DNA from: Seiridium cupressi
Taxonomy: Eukaryota > Ascomycota > Sordariomycetes > Amphisphaeriales > Sporocadaceae
DNA: 64,000 nt
NCBI GenBank assembly: GCA_036674765.1
Contig: JARVKI010000051.1
Location: 62,001 to 126,000 of the forward strand
Reading direction: 5' to 3'
Below the pieces are notes generated by a model. It ran no database searches. It was not told the DNA's origin and worked only from the letters and a program-made list of their open reading frames with translations. The position numbers and the translations under genes were made by a program. This document shows, piece by piece, positions 1 through 11,484 of the stretch; position 1 is the stretch's first letter, and each line of letters begins with the position of its first letter.

Positions 1-1
1 G

Positions 2-961
2 GATTACCAGATCTGGTCACAGAAGCCTTTGCCGCCAACACCTGACGCCACACCTACCAATGCCTTACCTTATCCGCGGCCGGCTTCTCCTGCTACTGAT
101 GATGCTGGCGCAAATGAGGCCTTGCGCGACGCCCCGCATATCATAGAGCAGTCTCCACGGAAGACCTCGATGCATTTGCCATTCATCCTTGCCTTCGACT
201 CGGATATTCTTGCGCAGCAGTTCACCCTGATTGAGAAGGACGCTCTCAACGAGGTGGATTGGAAGGAACTTATTGAGATGCGATGGAAGAACTCCCACAG
301 CGACTCCAGATCTTGGGTTGACTTCCTGCGCAACAGTGATGCTCGCGGTGTTGAAGTCGTCGTTGCACGCTTCAATATCATGGTCAAATGGGCAATCTCA
401 GAGATTGTGCTAACCCAGGATGACGCCGAACGCGCTCGCTGCATCATCAAATACCTACACATCGCTGCGCATTGTAGGAGGTACCGGAACTTTGCGACCA
501 TGAGCCAGATCGCCATTGCCTTGACATCTAATGAGATTGCCAGGTTGACCAGAACATGGGCCATGCTTCCGGCCCATGATCTCAGGACCATGGAAGACCT
601 CGAGACTCTGGTTTCTCCAACCAAGAACTTCTACAATCTGCGCGTGGAGATGGAAGGCGGCGCTACGGAGACTGACACAGGGTGCATTCCGTTTGTCGGA
701 ATCTATACTCATGACCTGCTCTTCAATTCCCAACGGCCATCTGAAATAGCCAGCTCGCCCAGCACTGCTCCCTTGGTCAACTTTGAGCGGTGCCGCATCG
801 CTGCCTCGGTCGTCAAAACACTGCTACGTCTCCTCGAGGCCAGCACACACTACCAATTCCAGCCGATAGAAGGCATTACCGAGCGCTGTCTCTGGATGAG
901 TGCCCTCAGTGACGACGAGATCCGTCGGCGCTCGGAGAGCATCGAACCCCAGCTCGCATAA
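2..961 (+). CDS. RasGEF (Cdc25-type) catalytic domain protein, 5' end cut by window
   Basis: The frame is open from base 2, so the 5' part of the gene lies outside the window; the visible part is about 319 codons and ends at TAA 959-961. From about residue 60 it reads as a RasGEF catalytic domain: the opening FDSDILAQQFTLIEK, the W-x-D-F-L-R segment, RFNIMVKWAISEIV, the YLHIAAHCRRYRNF block, and the helical-hairpin segment containing IPFVGIYTHDLLFN. Such domains catalyse GDP release from Ras-family GTPases at membranes. The last 30 residues are charged and not conserved. Which GEF this is (Cdc25-like or another fungal RasGEF with SH3 or RasGEF_N domains) cannot be told without the N-terminus. 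No intron is needed in the visible part. Confidence 0.88.
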   Translation, partial: DYQIWSQKPLPPTPDATPTNALPYPRPASPATDDAGANEALRDAPHIIEQSPRKTSMHLPFILAFDSDILAQQFTLIEKDALNEVDWKELIEMRWKNSHSDSRSWVDFLRNSDARGVEVVVARFNIMVKWAISEIVLTQDDAERARCIIKYLHIAAHCRRYRNFATMSQIAIALTSNEIARLTRTWAMLPAHDLRTMEDLETLVSPTKNFYNLRVEMEGGATETDTGCIPFVGIYTHDLLFNSQRPSEIASSPSTAPLVNFERCRIAASVVKTLLRLLEASTHYQFQPIEGITERCLWMSALSDDEIRRRSESIEPQLA

Positions 962-2780
962 TCGCTCGAGGCGCTAATTTCCGCTTCGAACCGACGAATT
1001 ACGACCGAATATATATCTGCACCCTGTACATTATGTACTAATCGAATTATCTACCCGCCCGAACATTATTTCTACTTGCATTTACAAGCGTCGCCATCAC
1101 AATAGATTATACAACAGCTCGCGCAGACACCCCTGTATTCCTACGACGTATACCACGCACAAGCTCTCTTGATATCGGCATCTATTTATCTAGGTGGCGC
1201 ATACTATACCCAGCGTAGCTTATACGTACCGCATCAAGGTACTGCAAATTTTCTGCTGTGCCGGACGCTTCGTACACATTGACCACGGAAGGCAATGGAA
1301 GAAGTTGCATTCCACTGAGCATTAGAGTCGAGGTTTGCCTCTCGTTCGTTGAACATTTTCCTCATTTCTTGTCAAAGCTTGACGCACATACATACGCCCA
1401 TGAAGTTTTTCCTTTTTTCATTGCAACCGGTCGAAGTGGATTAGCAAGAGCGCAATGATACCCAGGCTCAGAAGGGATGCGTATGCTCGTTGTAAGATGT
1501 ACGATGGAGGGCCGTTAGGCATGCCTTGAAGCCTTTTGGCTGATAAGGGATTAGAAGAGCAGAAAGTAGACCTTACCCGCAATTGTAAACACGAATCAAC
1601 AAGGTGTACGTACGTACGTGCATAAAAATGTTTGTCCCATATTTAAGTGCATATAAATAGGTGGTGCCTGCATCAATCCCTCTTCCTGCAAAGCAAGATA
1701 TAACGTACAGGCAGATTTATGATATCACGTCTTCGAGGGGGTCGGTTGAGCAACTGCATGCGGCACTGACGTCAACTACGAGCTCGCTTTCGTATCGAGG
1801 CTGGTACGGTATCTCGTTTACGTGACATTCGACCGTCCCTTGGCTGCATGCAGACTGCACGTTTTTACGTTCACTGAGGCAGGACGGCTGCCATCTTTGC
1901 CTATGCCAAATATTCGATAACGTGAGGCAGGCCCATCCGTGCGGGTACCGTTTGTTGCCGTGATGCAAGGAATCTTTCCCCCCGGCTCTTTGGTGAAGGA
2001 GGGCAAGGGTAGCAAGCACTAGGAAGCAAGCCGGACGTGTTTGGTCGTTTCGAAGGTCGGCAACTTCAGAAGCGAGACCACCTCTAGGCCAGGTAGCACT
2101 GGTAGCAACTGTGGCCGGCCCCTGCTAGAGTAGGTAGCTGGTAGTTGATAATAGATTCTACTGCCGGGCACCCAAGCGCCGGATCAGCAGATTTCATCAC
2201 GTCGGGTGAGCGAGCAGCCTGTGACGCTTCCCCGAAGCAGGCAAAGACGCTGAAATTGCCACTTAGCCATTGGCTCGCTACAGTCTACTCCACATCTGAC
2301 GCCTAGTGCAGACGGCATCTTCGCTTGCCGGGCTATAGGCTGCAGGCTGGTAGGTCTCCCTTTTGTGGTCCGATCCTCAGGGTCCCGGGTGGCTTTTGCG
2401 GAGAGATGGCAAACTCGCTCGTACTCGTGTCTGTAGGGCTGGGAATATGCACGAGTAGACCCTCACTCCGCAATCATATAGCTTGTCACCCCGGCTCTCC
2501 CCACGCGTGACTGCGACGTCCACTGTACTTACTATACAACCAGCAAACCAGCGACTCAGCATTTGTCGCAACCGTCGCAGCTCGGGTAGTTTGCCGTCAA
2601 CCTCCTTGCAACGCTCCCTTGTCACATTGCGGAGGATTCAATCTGGCGGCCGCCTGTGGAGTTTCTGTTTTGGCGAGCTGAGGGATTCCCACCTTTATGT
2701 AATTGCCCACCATCTCCCCATCTTTTTCCGAAAGCCCAGTCGATCCAAGCACCACCAAGACAACAAAACTTGTCGCCAGC
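962..2780. other. Intergenic, RasGEF to P450
   Basis: About 1.8 kb without a supportable gene; only short ORFs, most without ATG starts. It holds a short GTAC microsatellite near 1605-1619. The last 250 bases before the P450 start are pyrimidine-rich, as expected of a fungal promoter and 5' leader. Confidence 0.6.
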
Positions 2781-4702
2781 ATGGCGCCCGCCCTTCTCGC
2801 CAAGGTCCTGTCCCCTCCGTCGTGGCCCGCCTCGGTCTACGTGCTGCTGCTCGCCGGCCTTGCTACGTTCGTGTATCAGTACCTCTTGCGACCGTCGATA
2901 CCCTCGAAGGCGCCGGCATTCCGTAAAGCCGGCGATGTACCCTTCCTCGGGGCGCTGCGCTTCTTCAGCGCCCGCGCCGAGTACATGATGGATGCGATAA
3001 GGTCGGCGCCAGGAAAGAGCTGGACTTTCTACGTTGGGAAGAAACAGATTGTGGGCATACATGGGGTGGAAGCGCGCAAGACTTTCTTTGAGAACAAAGA
3101 CTTGAATTTTGGTGCTGGGTGAGTTGCATCTCTTTCCCGTCATGTCAATGGTCCAGAGACTTGCGCAAGTGGGATATAACTGTGGCTGTTCGGAGATTGT
3201 AGGGGCGGAAATGACTATATAGTTCAACAAGGCTGAAGGGAGAGATGAATCCAGGACTGGAGGGGACAAGCAGGGGATCAAACACTCAGTTGCATACTGA
3301 CCGTCTACAATCAGGTTTGGCGAGCTCTTCGCCGGCGGTCCAGCCAACAGCTCTAAGACGGACGACTTCAGTACCTTCTTCAACAAGTCGCTAATCAGCA
3401 TGCTGAAGAAGGATAACTTCGAGCGCAACCTCCATCTTCTGACATCAGACACCCGCGCCTTGTGCGAATCATTGAACACGGACTCCGCCTACAAGTCCTC
3501 GAATGGCAGCGACTGGCGCGTCTTCAATCCCTTCGACGACATGTACCGCCTGGTCTACAAGCTGACCATGCGCACCGTGGGCGCGACCGAGATTGCCGAA
3601 GACCCCAAGATCCTGGATTATACGCTGAGGATCTTTGAGGCATTTGACCGTAGTAGCTCTAATCTCAGGATCATCTTCCCTTGGTTGCCAACGCCCCGGC
3701 ACTTGTACCGGCTGTACAACGGCGCTAGACTGTTTATGGTCTTTGACAAGATTATCAAGGAGAGGAAGAAGACGGGAGTCAATCCCGGGGATGCGCTGCA
3801 ATATATTTTAGATCAAGGCGCGGATGCACAGGACGTTGTTATGGTATGCCTTCTTTCCTTGAGCGTGAACATCATATAAGCATGGGTGGCCGGATTCCGG
3901 CGAAGACGTTGCTAATAGCATCACAGTTTGAGATTGGCGCCCTCTTTGCCGGGCAGATCAACAGTGGTATCAACGCCTCCTGGATTCCCTTGCACCTCTG
4001 CCTTTACCCGGAGTGGAAACAGAAGGTCCGCGCCGAGATTGACGGGGTGATTGCCAGGTACAGGACCTCACCTTCTCAGTCTCGTTACGACGTGTTCAGC
4101 ACTCTGTCTCTGGATGCCTGGGAGACCGACTTTCCCCTGATCGATCTGGCGTTGCGTGAGTCGATCCGTCTTGGTATCCCGGGAACCAGCTTCCGGAAGA
4201 ACACAAGCGGAGCCGATATCCCGATCGGTAAGACTGGCGAGATGATACCGGATCGCGCGTTTGCGGCGTACTTGTTTGACGACGTGCATATGTCATCAGA
4301 GATCTATTCGAACCCTCTGAAATTTGATCTAGACCGTTATTCGCCAGAGCGTGCCGAGGACAAGAAGATCCCACATTCTTATCTGGGCTGGGGGACTGGT
4401 AGACATCCCTGCTGTAAGTCTTACGTCTAGCGCTTGTATTTGCTTCCTCTTGTCATCCTATTCCTTGTTAGCTACTTGTCCACCGTTAAGCCCTACTGAC
4501 CAGACGCACAGTGGGTATGAAATTCGCCAAGCTCGAGATGACTTTGATTATTGCATACTTCGTCGCCGAGTACGATTTTGAACTATCAGATGCCCAGGGC
4601 AACGCCACCTCGGAGCGGCCTCCACCAGTGAACAGAAACCAGAACCAGGCGCAGAAGCCGTCGCGGCCGGTTTTCATCCGTTACAGCCCGCGCCAGGACT
4701 GA
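2781..4702 (+). CDS. Cytochrome P450 monooxygenase (four exons)
   Basis: Exons 2781-3118, 3315-3843, 3927-4413 and 4512-4702 join in frame to about 514 aa, a normal P450 length. Donors are GTGAGT, GTATGC and GTAAGT. An N-terminal hydrophobic stretch (about residues 17-32) would anchor it in the ER membrane. Exon 3 has the K-helix ExxR (E-S-I-R, about residue 366) and a DRYSPER segment. The haem loop WGTGRHPC-L-G is split by the last intron and recovered only on splicing; the haem cysteine is about residue 450. The haem-loop tail C-L-G-M-K-F-A-K-L-E resembles E-class group IV (CYP51/CYP7-like) fungal P450s. The substrate is unknown. No biosynthetic cluster partners are visible next to it. The start ATG is in a CAGC-ATG-GCG context. 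Confidence 0.93.
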
Positions 4703-4813
4703 GAGGGCTTGAATGCCAACGCAGTTTCAGCTTGATGTTATGTAAAATATAGATGAGCAGAATGCAGTGCCCCTCTTGCGTCATGTATCAGGATAATCAG
4801 ATAGAGATCTGAT

Positions 4814-7236
4814 CTATACCAGCGAAATGTCTTGACTCTGTCCCTTCCGGCCCTGCTCTCCATTATCGTAGAAATATGCGTGTCCAACTAGTTTGTATAT
4901 TTCCTTTCGTCCCTCTCTTTCGTTGCTCTTGGCACTCGTACTGCTGTCCTCCAGCCCATCCTGCCCAGCAGGTCGTAGAACAAACGCAATGTCACTCCCA
5001 CCGAAGATCGCCACTCGATCACCAACTTCCGTAGCATCGGGGACCAGTCCGATCCTCCCGCTCCTCGCGACGCAGAAACGCCGATGCGAGGTATTCCGGG
5101 TGGCCCTGTCTAGGAACTTCTGCCACTCATCTGGGTTTTGGAGCAATATGACTTGTGCCTCACCCTCCTTCAGGTCCTTCATTTCGCGGGCCATGGTCAG
5201 GCAGTATGACCAAAAGTTATGGAAGCCGAGACGCAGCGATTCAACTTCTTCGTGTTCCTTTCCCGCATCGTCGAATCCATCCGTCGCTTCGATTTTGTTC
5301 GTGATGCGTTTGGATAGTTTAGTCGACCCCGGTTGGGAAACGACGTTGAAAATTGTCTCAAGCACATCATCGAAGGAGTCTTGACTTTCAGACTTGGACG
5401 ACTCCAGAATCATTGAGATTCCCGACGAAAAGGCGTACAAGAAGTCGCTGACAGTAAGTCCATAGTTTGACGGCGCTGCCTTTTCTTCATTGTCCTCTGC
5501 TTCCTGTTCCCCTGTGTTGTTGTGTCGGAATGCAACATGGCTGACCTGTTCGGTCTGATCCACGATGGTACCTTGGACTATGAGTGTTTTTCCGTCCTCG
5601 GTAATACGCATATGTGGTTGCGATACTAAGGTCTGGGAAGGAGTGTCGGGATGAGGGAGATAGCGATTTTGTGCCCAATTCTGCAATAATAATTAGTTGA
5701 TACATCAGATCAGATGGTTGAATAACATACGGGGGAAATAATGAAGATGGCGGGAAAAAAAAAAAAAAAAAAAAAAAAAAAGGGACTGGAAAAGAAGCAA
5801 GATTTCTCACCGGGACCCACGACGGCAAGTCCTCTGCAACCTTTCCCGCCAAGTTCCCCAGCCCAGCCTGCAATAACAAAGCGAGCCCCTCCCCTTTCTC
5901 TACAAACAGTCGGGCGAACTTTGCGTACGTCTTGGCTGGTGTCTCTTCCGGTGCATAGTCTACATGGCTCGTGAAGAAGTCCGCATCGCGAGCCAGGCCC
6001 AGTAGCGCATATACCTTGTCTCTCGGATCTGTTGCATCAAATGTTCTCGCTGCGTTCAATTGGTCAATCAGTCTATCCCTCCCATCCCCCAGCCCGGACT
6101 GGTTGACAACTCGCTCAAAAAACATACGATCGGCGCCCTGAGCTCCCGCAATGGCGTCTTGCGTCAGGTTATCTGGATCGCCCGGCTGAGAGTGTCCCAA
6201 GTACTGGGCGTTCTTGTTCCCGCTGTGTTGCTGAATCAGCAGACGGGCCTGAAGGAGTCCCATCGCATCTGCCGTGCCGGCACCGAGGCAGAGCGTGAGT
6301 TTCTTGGCCAAGGCAAATTCCTGCAGGATCCATACGCGTCTGAAGTAGGGCGATGCAAAGAGACGGCGCCAGGCGCCCCAGAGCGGACTATCTGGCTGTG
6401 GTAGGCCGAAGTCCTCAAGAAAGAGACCATTGGGGTTCTCCCTGAGGTACTCGTGGAGTAGAGCTTTGGGCTCGCCGCCCTGCTCTGTATCGAGGGTGAC
6501 CTTCTTGACTTCCAGCTGGGGAACCGATGTCAGACTTTTACTACCTGAATCGCCATGTTCCTTGGCAATAATGGTACTTGCTCCGCTCTCTTTGGACTGT
6601 TCTTCGTAAGCTTCGCCGGCAGCCCATATCTTGGGCACAAGCTCGCTGATACGGTCCTGATCTTCCCTGCAAATGGGCACGTAGGCGATGACCTCTTGCG
6701 CCTGTTGGCAGATGCGCCTCATCAGTGCGATTTGCGTCTTCTTTTCTTCATAGTCGGTCTGGTTCATGCAGATGGCATCAATCCAGAATGCAACAGTCGT
6801 CGTACGGAGACGTTTTGCGTAGAGATTTGAGTGCCGCGTACAAGTTACGGGTCACGGGGAAGCGGTGACTGCCATTCAGTATAATATACTCTGGATCCGT
6901 GGCGTTGCCCCAGACATAGGATAGCGCAGTGTATCGCTGGAACGGGTGCGTGGGACAGGCGATCATGCCCTCGATGTTGATACTGTCATCAAGATAGATG
7001 TCGATGGGAACTGCGAACTTGCGCTCCTCACCATCCGGCGTGCTCGCCGTATACTCCATGGGGATGTCCATGGGACGAGGCGTGGTATCCGGAAAGAGTG
7101 CATGATCCTTATCCAGATCTACCGTGACAAGCCAGCCGAAGATATCATCATCCAGATGACCTGGTGCCAGCAATAAAACCCGTGTTGACGTCGCATTGGG
7201 CAGGGATTCATACGGGGATGTCTTTCCTCCAGTCAT
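4814..7236 (-). pseudogene. HET (heterokaryon incompatibility) domain protein, frameshifted
   Basis: Starts at ATG 7236 and reads 5811-7236, then an intron 5681-5810 (GTGAGA...TTGCAG), then 4814-5680. The HET domain begins near residue 68 with YTALSYVWG and should continue into the W-I-D-A-I-C-M-N-Q signature. The first frame stops at 6778-6780, two codons after entering that signature, while the signature itself is in the next frame. The two exons sum to 2293 nt, one base more than a multiple of three, so a single 1-nt insertion (or 2-nt deletion) near 6780-6800 explains everything. Downstream, DPRDKVYALLGLARD and the C-terminal YKLVGHAYFYDNGE block are conserved. HET proteins trigger cell death on non-self fusion. 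Either a recent pseudogene or a sequence error; no other lesion was seen. Confidence 0.82.
5755..5781. repeat. 27-nt poly(A) tract inside the HET intron
   Basis: An uninterrupted run of 27 A on the plus strand, which is poly(T) in the HET transcript between the donor (5809-5810) and the acceptor (5681-5682). As an upstream polypyrimidine stretch it may be tolerated by the spliceosome. Homopolymers this long are slippage-prone and also a source of assembly error. Confidence 0.95.
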
Positions 7237-8324
7237 CTCGAACGTAATCTCGAGACGAGCACGAAAATACGAGCAGCAGGTTTCATGCCCTCATTGATAC
7301 TATACGTTGGACAATTTCCTTGCGGCAGTCCTGACATTTAACACAATCTCGCAACCCCCATGTCTTGGGTATCCAACAACAGTAGGCTGTGTTCGGAGGC
7401 ATCGTGTCGATGTTCCACTTTCCAAGGCTGTCGGTCTATTGCGGCCACTGGAGTCATGGCATCAAAGAGGCCAATCACAAATCGTATCTCATAGACCTGC
7501 ATGCTAGATCTGCAGCACTGCCCAGCACCCGCATAGTGCGCCACGATTATTGAAAATCATTGCCACACGGCGCGGCAGATGAGCACTGTAGATTAGTGTA
7601 TTGGAGAAGAAAATATAAACGATATTTCCTTCCACATATCACCAATGAGAACTTCATACAAGTAGGAAGCTTGAATGATTGTCTCAGCCCATGAGCTGGG
7701 TTGATGTTGACCTGTTGTCACTTCCCGGGCAGAATATCGTTTCGCCCAACAGTTGTCGGGGTTGTGTACATGTATTCAGAAGGCCCTTTCAAACCTGCTG
7801 CTTGTTGGGTCCATTTGAGATGCGGTAGGTCTTGTCGGCATCTTCTTCTATGGAGGTCGGTCGAAGCGGACAGTTGACACTCGATCTAACATAGCATACC
7901 AAGCAACAAAGCATTATCAGGGATGAATCAATATCATGTGGGATATTCTCAGACCCAGGTGGAATAGTAGTCAAAACTTGAATACGTCAAGATGTACTTT
8001 GTCACAAGTATAGTGTATAGTGGCATCATGTCTAGGTACATGAACGCTCAGAACAAGCGCCCAGATTCTCAAAAACTTCATTGTAGGGCGTAAAGAAGCA
8101 GATGGGCAAAGGATAGACTAGACCCCTTACGGTAGGCGGTGACGCACCGATCACCCCGGGGCGAGCTGGCTCCAAAGTGGGTTCCAAGCAACGTCAACGC
8201 TGACCTTGACCAAGTCGCAGGTGAGCTTGCAGTGCGTGCAGCTGGCAGTTGAAAGCAGGCATCACCAACATTCCTCCCCTTGAACGACGACATCTTTTCA
8301 GCACCTCGTATCGCCGCTGTCAAA
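7237..8324. other. Intergenic, HET gene to VMA6
   Basis: Divergent promoter region of about 1.1 kb between the HET gene (minus) and VMA6 (plus). Only short, unconserved ORFs. No TATA box or repeat that I could identify with confidence. Confidence 0.6.
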
Positions 8325-9598
8325 ATGGAGGGCCTATTCTTCAACGTCAACAACGGGTAGGGAGACGCCTCGTGCCACGTACCTGTCTGAGCACCCGCTA
8401 ATGCAACAAGCACAGCTACATTGAGGGCATTGTCCGAGGATATCGCAACGGATTGCTAACCGGCGCGAATTACAACAACTTGACACAATGCGAGACCATC
8501 GATGGTATGGACTTCTTGCCACACGTGCCAGAAGTTGGTGCTGACATAGTTTCCAGACCTCAAGCTTCAGCTTGGCCCGGCGTATGGCGACTTCCTCGGC
8601 TCCCTGCCACCGAACCCTTCCACATCTAGTCTCGCCGCCAAGACGACAGACAAGCTCGTCTCTGAGTTCCGATATGTCCGCGCAAACGCTGTCGGCTCGC
8701 TCGCAAGGTTCATGGACTACCTGACCTACGGCTACATGATCGACAACGTTGCTCTTCTCATTACCGGAACCCTACACGAACGAGATACCCGCGAGCTGTT
8801 GGAGCGTTGCCACCCTCTGGGGTGGTTTGAGACCATGCCCGTCCTCTGCGTAGCTACCAATATCGAAGAACTTTATAACAGCGTGCTTATCGAGACGCCC
8901 CTAGCTCCCTACTTCAAGGGTTCGCTCTCGCATCAGGATCTGGATGAGCTCAACATTGAAATTGTACGGAACACCCTCTACAAGAACTACCTGGAGGATT
9001 TCCACAACTTTGTCAACACAGAGCCAGATATGGCAGGTACACCGACTTCCGAGGTTATGAGCGAGATCCTGGAATTCGAGGCAGACCGTCGTGCCATCAA
9101 CATCACGCTTAACAGCTTCGGCACCGATTTGGGCAAGGGAGACCGTAAGAAGCTGTATCCATCCTTCGGCCGCCTGTATCCGGAGGGCACGCTTATGCTT
9201 TCGCGCGCCGACGACTTTGAAGGCGTGCGCCTAGCTGTTGATGGAGTCTCCGACTACAAGAACTTCTTTGACGCCGCGGGATTAGGAGGTGGCCCCTCGG
9301 GACCGGGCAACATGGCTGGTGGCTCGGGTGGCAACGATAACCGAAGCTTGGAGGACATGTTCTACGAGAAGGAAATGCAAATCAGCAAGAGTGCGTTCAC
9401 GAGGCAATTCAGCTTCGCGATCGTTTATGCGTGGGTGAAGCTCAGGGAACAGGTATGTCAAGCCCGATATCGCTCTGGGACAATAGGGAGTAGGATAACT
9501 AACATGAAATTCAGGAAATTCGTAACATCACATGGATTGCCGAATGCATAGCCCAGAACCAGAAGGAGAGGATTGGGAACTACATCAGCGTATTCTAA
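8325..9598 (+). CDS. VMA6: V-type ATPase subunit d (V0 sector)
   Basis: Exons 8325-8356, 8416-8504, 8557-9452 and 9515-9598 give about 366 aa, matching Vma6/ATP6V0D length. The first exon codes only MEGLFFNVNNG, the classic N-terminus, followed after splicing by YIEGIVRGYRNGLLT and TIDDLKLQLG. The body has the conserved FMDYLTYGYMIDNV and LIETPLAPYF blocks; the last exon gives EIRNITWIAECIAQNQKERI and ends YISVF. Subunit d couples the V1 rotor to the proteolipid ring of the vacuolar proton pump. A Gly/Asn-rich insert (about residues 275-300) is a low-complexity loop. The introns have GTAGGG, GTATGG and GTATGT donors, and the last intron has a textbook CTAAC branch point. Confidence 0.96.
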
Positions 9599-9890
9599 TA
9601 GGGGTTGGAGCCCGGTCTTCCCCGTTGTGTAGCCTCTGCATTTTGTAGCATTATGAGTTTATTCGGAATACCAAAGATGGAACCTGAAGCATGATTTTCT
9701 TCCCAGTCGTCGCGGCGCAACCGGTACTGAAAGCAGATAGAAGGGTGTGATGGAATCGGAGCTCTTCATTGACGAGCTGCGCCTGTATTGTACATAGCAA
9801 AATACAATGGTTTCGACCCTTCACGATGCACCGCTTATATTTTAAATGTTCCCAATTCAATGTACGGTGCCCGGACCACGCCGAAACCTC

Positions 9891-10899
9891 TTACAGCGTG
9901 ATCTGTCCCTTCCAAGTAGCCTCACTCAGCCCCAGGGTCTCGAGCATGTGATGCCACCTATCGCTTCCTCTCTCCTTACGCTGCATATACTGCAGGAGCT
10001 TTTGTCTCCTGTGCACAAGTAACCGTAGATCTCGCTTTCCGACCTTATCTTTATATCCTCTGCCCTTCTCCAGCGCGTTTGCTAGTGCTCGGATCTTTGC
10101 CGTTAAGATGGCAATCTGAACCTCGCTGCTACCCGTGTCGGGCCCTCCTCTCACCGGGCGTTCCTCTTTCTCAACTCCCCGGGATAGAGCCTTAGGTCGC
10201 AAGTTGATATCTGTCTGGTGCCGTCCAAATGTCTCGACGCAACGTCTGATGTTGGCGTGTAGCCTGTCCTTCGCGGACCCATTTTCCAAATGCACAATCC
10301 GGTTGATTGCCTCGACAGCAATAGCATGGTTGCGGGTATGTGTCTCCTCCCTAGCCGCAAGATCGTCCGTCCTCACCAGTGAGTCCACCTCGTCAAGGGG
10401 TTTGGTCAGGATATACGCGTGCTTGATCGCGTCGTCCAGTTCCTCCTTGCTGACCAGATTGTTCAAGACATGCGGGCTGGTCGGCAGGGCATGCGGCTCC
10501 TCAATGGGGTTTCCGTCATCGTCAACTCTGGGGACGGAGAGTGGGGACTGGCCAGCGGAGTCGAAGGACTCGATGAAGGGCGTCTGGAGACCGCGGACCG
10601 GGTCGCCGAAGACAGCTTGGCGATCCTCGTTCAGGCGTTGCTTGATGGTCCCGTGTGCGGCCTTGCGTTGCTGCATCTGCTGCCAGCGATACGGATCTTG
10701 TTTTGCGATGCGCTTCTTCTCTTTCGTCGTGAGTGTGGCGGCTTGGGTCAGGGGCAGGAGGGAAGGTGTAGCTTGAGGAGCCGGGCGGAGGCATACTAGA
10801 TGCATTGGTTAGCATGTGGGAGGCGAAGCCGGAGACTGATGACATGGCCTCACAATTGAAGGCGCCGAGGCGCTGGACGCCTGGTATTCGGGGCGGCAT
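9891..10899 (-). CDS. MRPS28: Mitochondrial small-subunit ribosomal protein uS15m
   Basis: I place the start at ATG 10899 (M-P-P-R-I-P-G-V), with a 58-nt intron 10796-10853 (donor GTGAGG, branch CTAAC, acceptor TAG); exon 2 is 9891-10795. The product is about 316 aa. Residues about 215-305 form an S15 domain: GSSEVQIAILTAKI, then GKRDLRLLVHRRQKLLQYM, then WHHMLETLGL. The N-terminal 200 residues contain the K-K-R-I-A-K-x-D-P-Y-R-W block seen in fungal MRPS28 proteins, and the extreme N-terminus is basic, as in a mitochondrial presequence. S15 binds 15S rRNA in the mitoribosome. Starting inside exon 2 is possible but would leave no proper ATG-led presequence. Convergent with VMA6, 292 bp apart. 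Confidence 0.93.
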
Positions 10900-11484
10900 C
10901 GTGGGTTGATTAGGCGTTGGTCTTCACATGAGATGCTTCACAGCCAATGCTGGATCTGCATGCGACCTAGAGCAAGGAGTTCGATAACTTTTTTGCCAAG
11001 CTTCGATAGGAAGCATGCGCCACATGTCGGTCACGCCACAGGTGGCTTACGTCTGGAAATAGGTCGTCATCGCGTTCAAGTATCTTCAGATCTAACATTT
11101 CTATAATTATTCCCTCAACTCCATTGCATATGACAACAATACTTGCTATGGACCTTGTATCTAGCTGATGCTTCTTATTGAAGTTCGGATACACGCAATT
11201 CTCGCATGCTTGGTCGGCTGCACTCGCGAGTTAGTGGAGCAGCGCTGTACTCAAACACATCGAGGGCCAGCAGCGGCAGAAACCGCCCCACTCTTGACCG
11301 TTGCCCAATCCGCGCGGGAAAAACCCTGCCCACAAAAGCTGGCGGGCACTCGAAAATAGCTTCAGTGCCAAAGAAAAGTTCGCGACTGCACCTGGAAATT
11401 TCCCTTCTTGTCTCCCTCAACCCACCTCAACAACCCATCTTTGACCGCAGCCAATTCCTCGCAGTCGCGAACCAGTACATCAAG
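10900..11484. promoter_or_regulatory. Shared divergent promoter of MRPS28 and RPS0
   Basis: A 585-bp gap separates the start codons of a mitochondrial and a cytosolic ribosomal protein gene facing away from each other. It includes a CCAAT-like element and a GGAAAAACCCTGCCC stretch about 165 bp before the RPS0 start, then a CT-rich leader. That the two genes are co-regulated is inference. Confidence 0.45.

Noticed and set aside
2622..3479. 285-codon ORF on the minus strand over the P450 5' half
   Set aside because: Antisense to a clear P450 exon and intron; no family features, and the P450 frame explains the composition.
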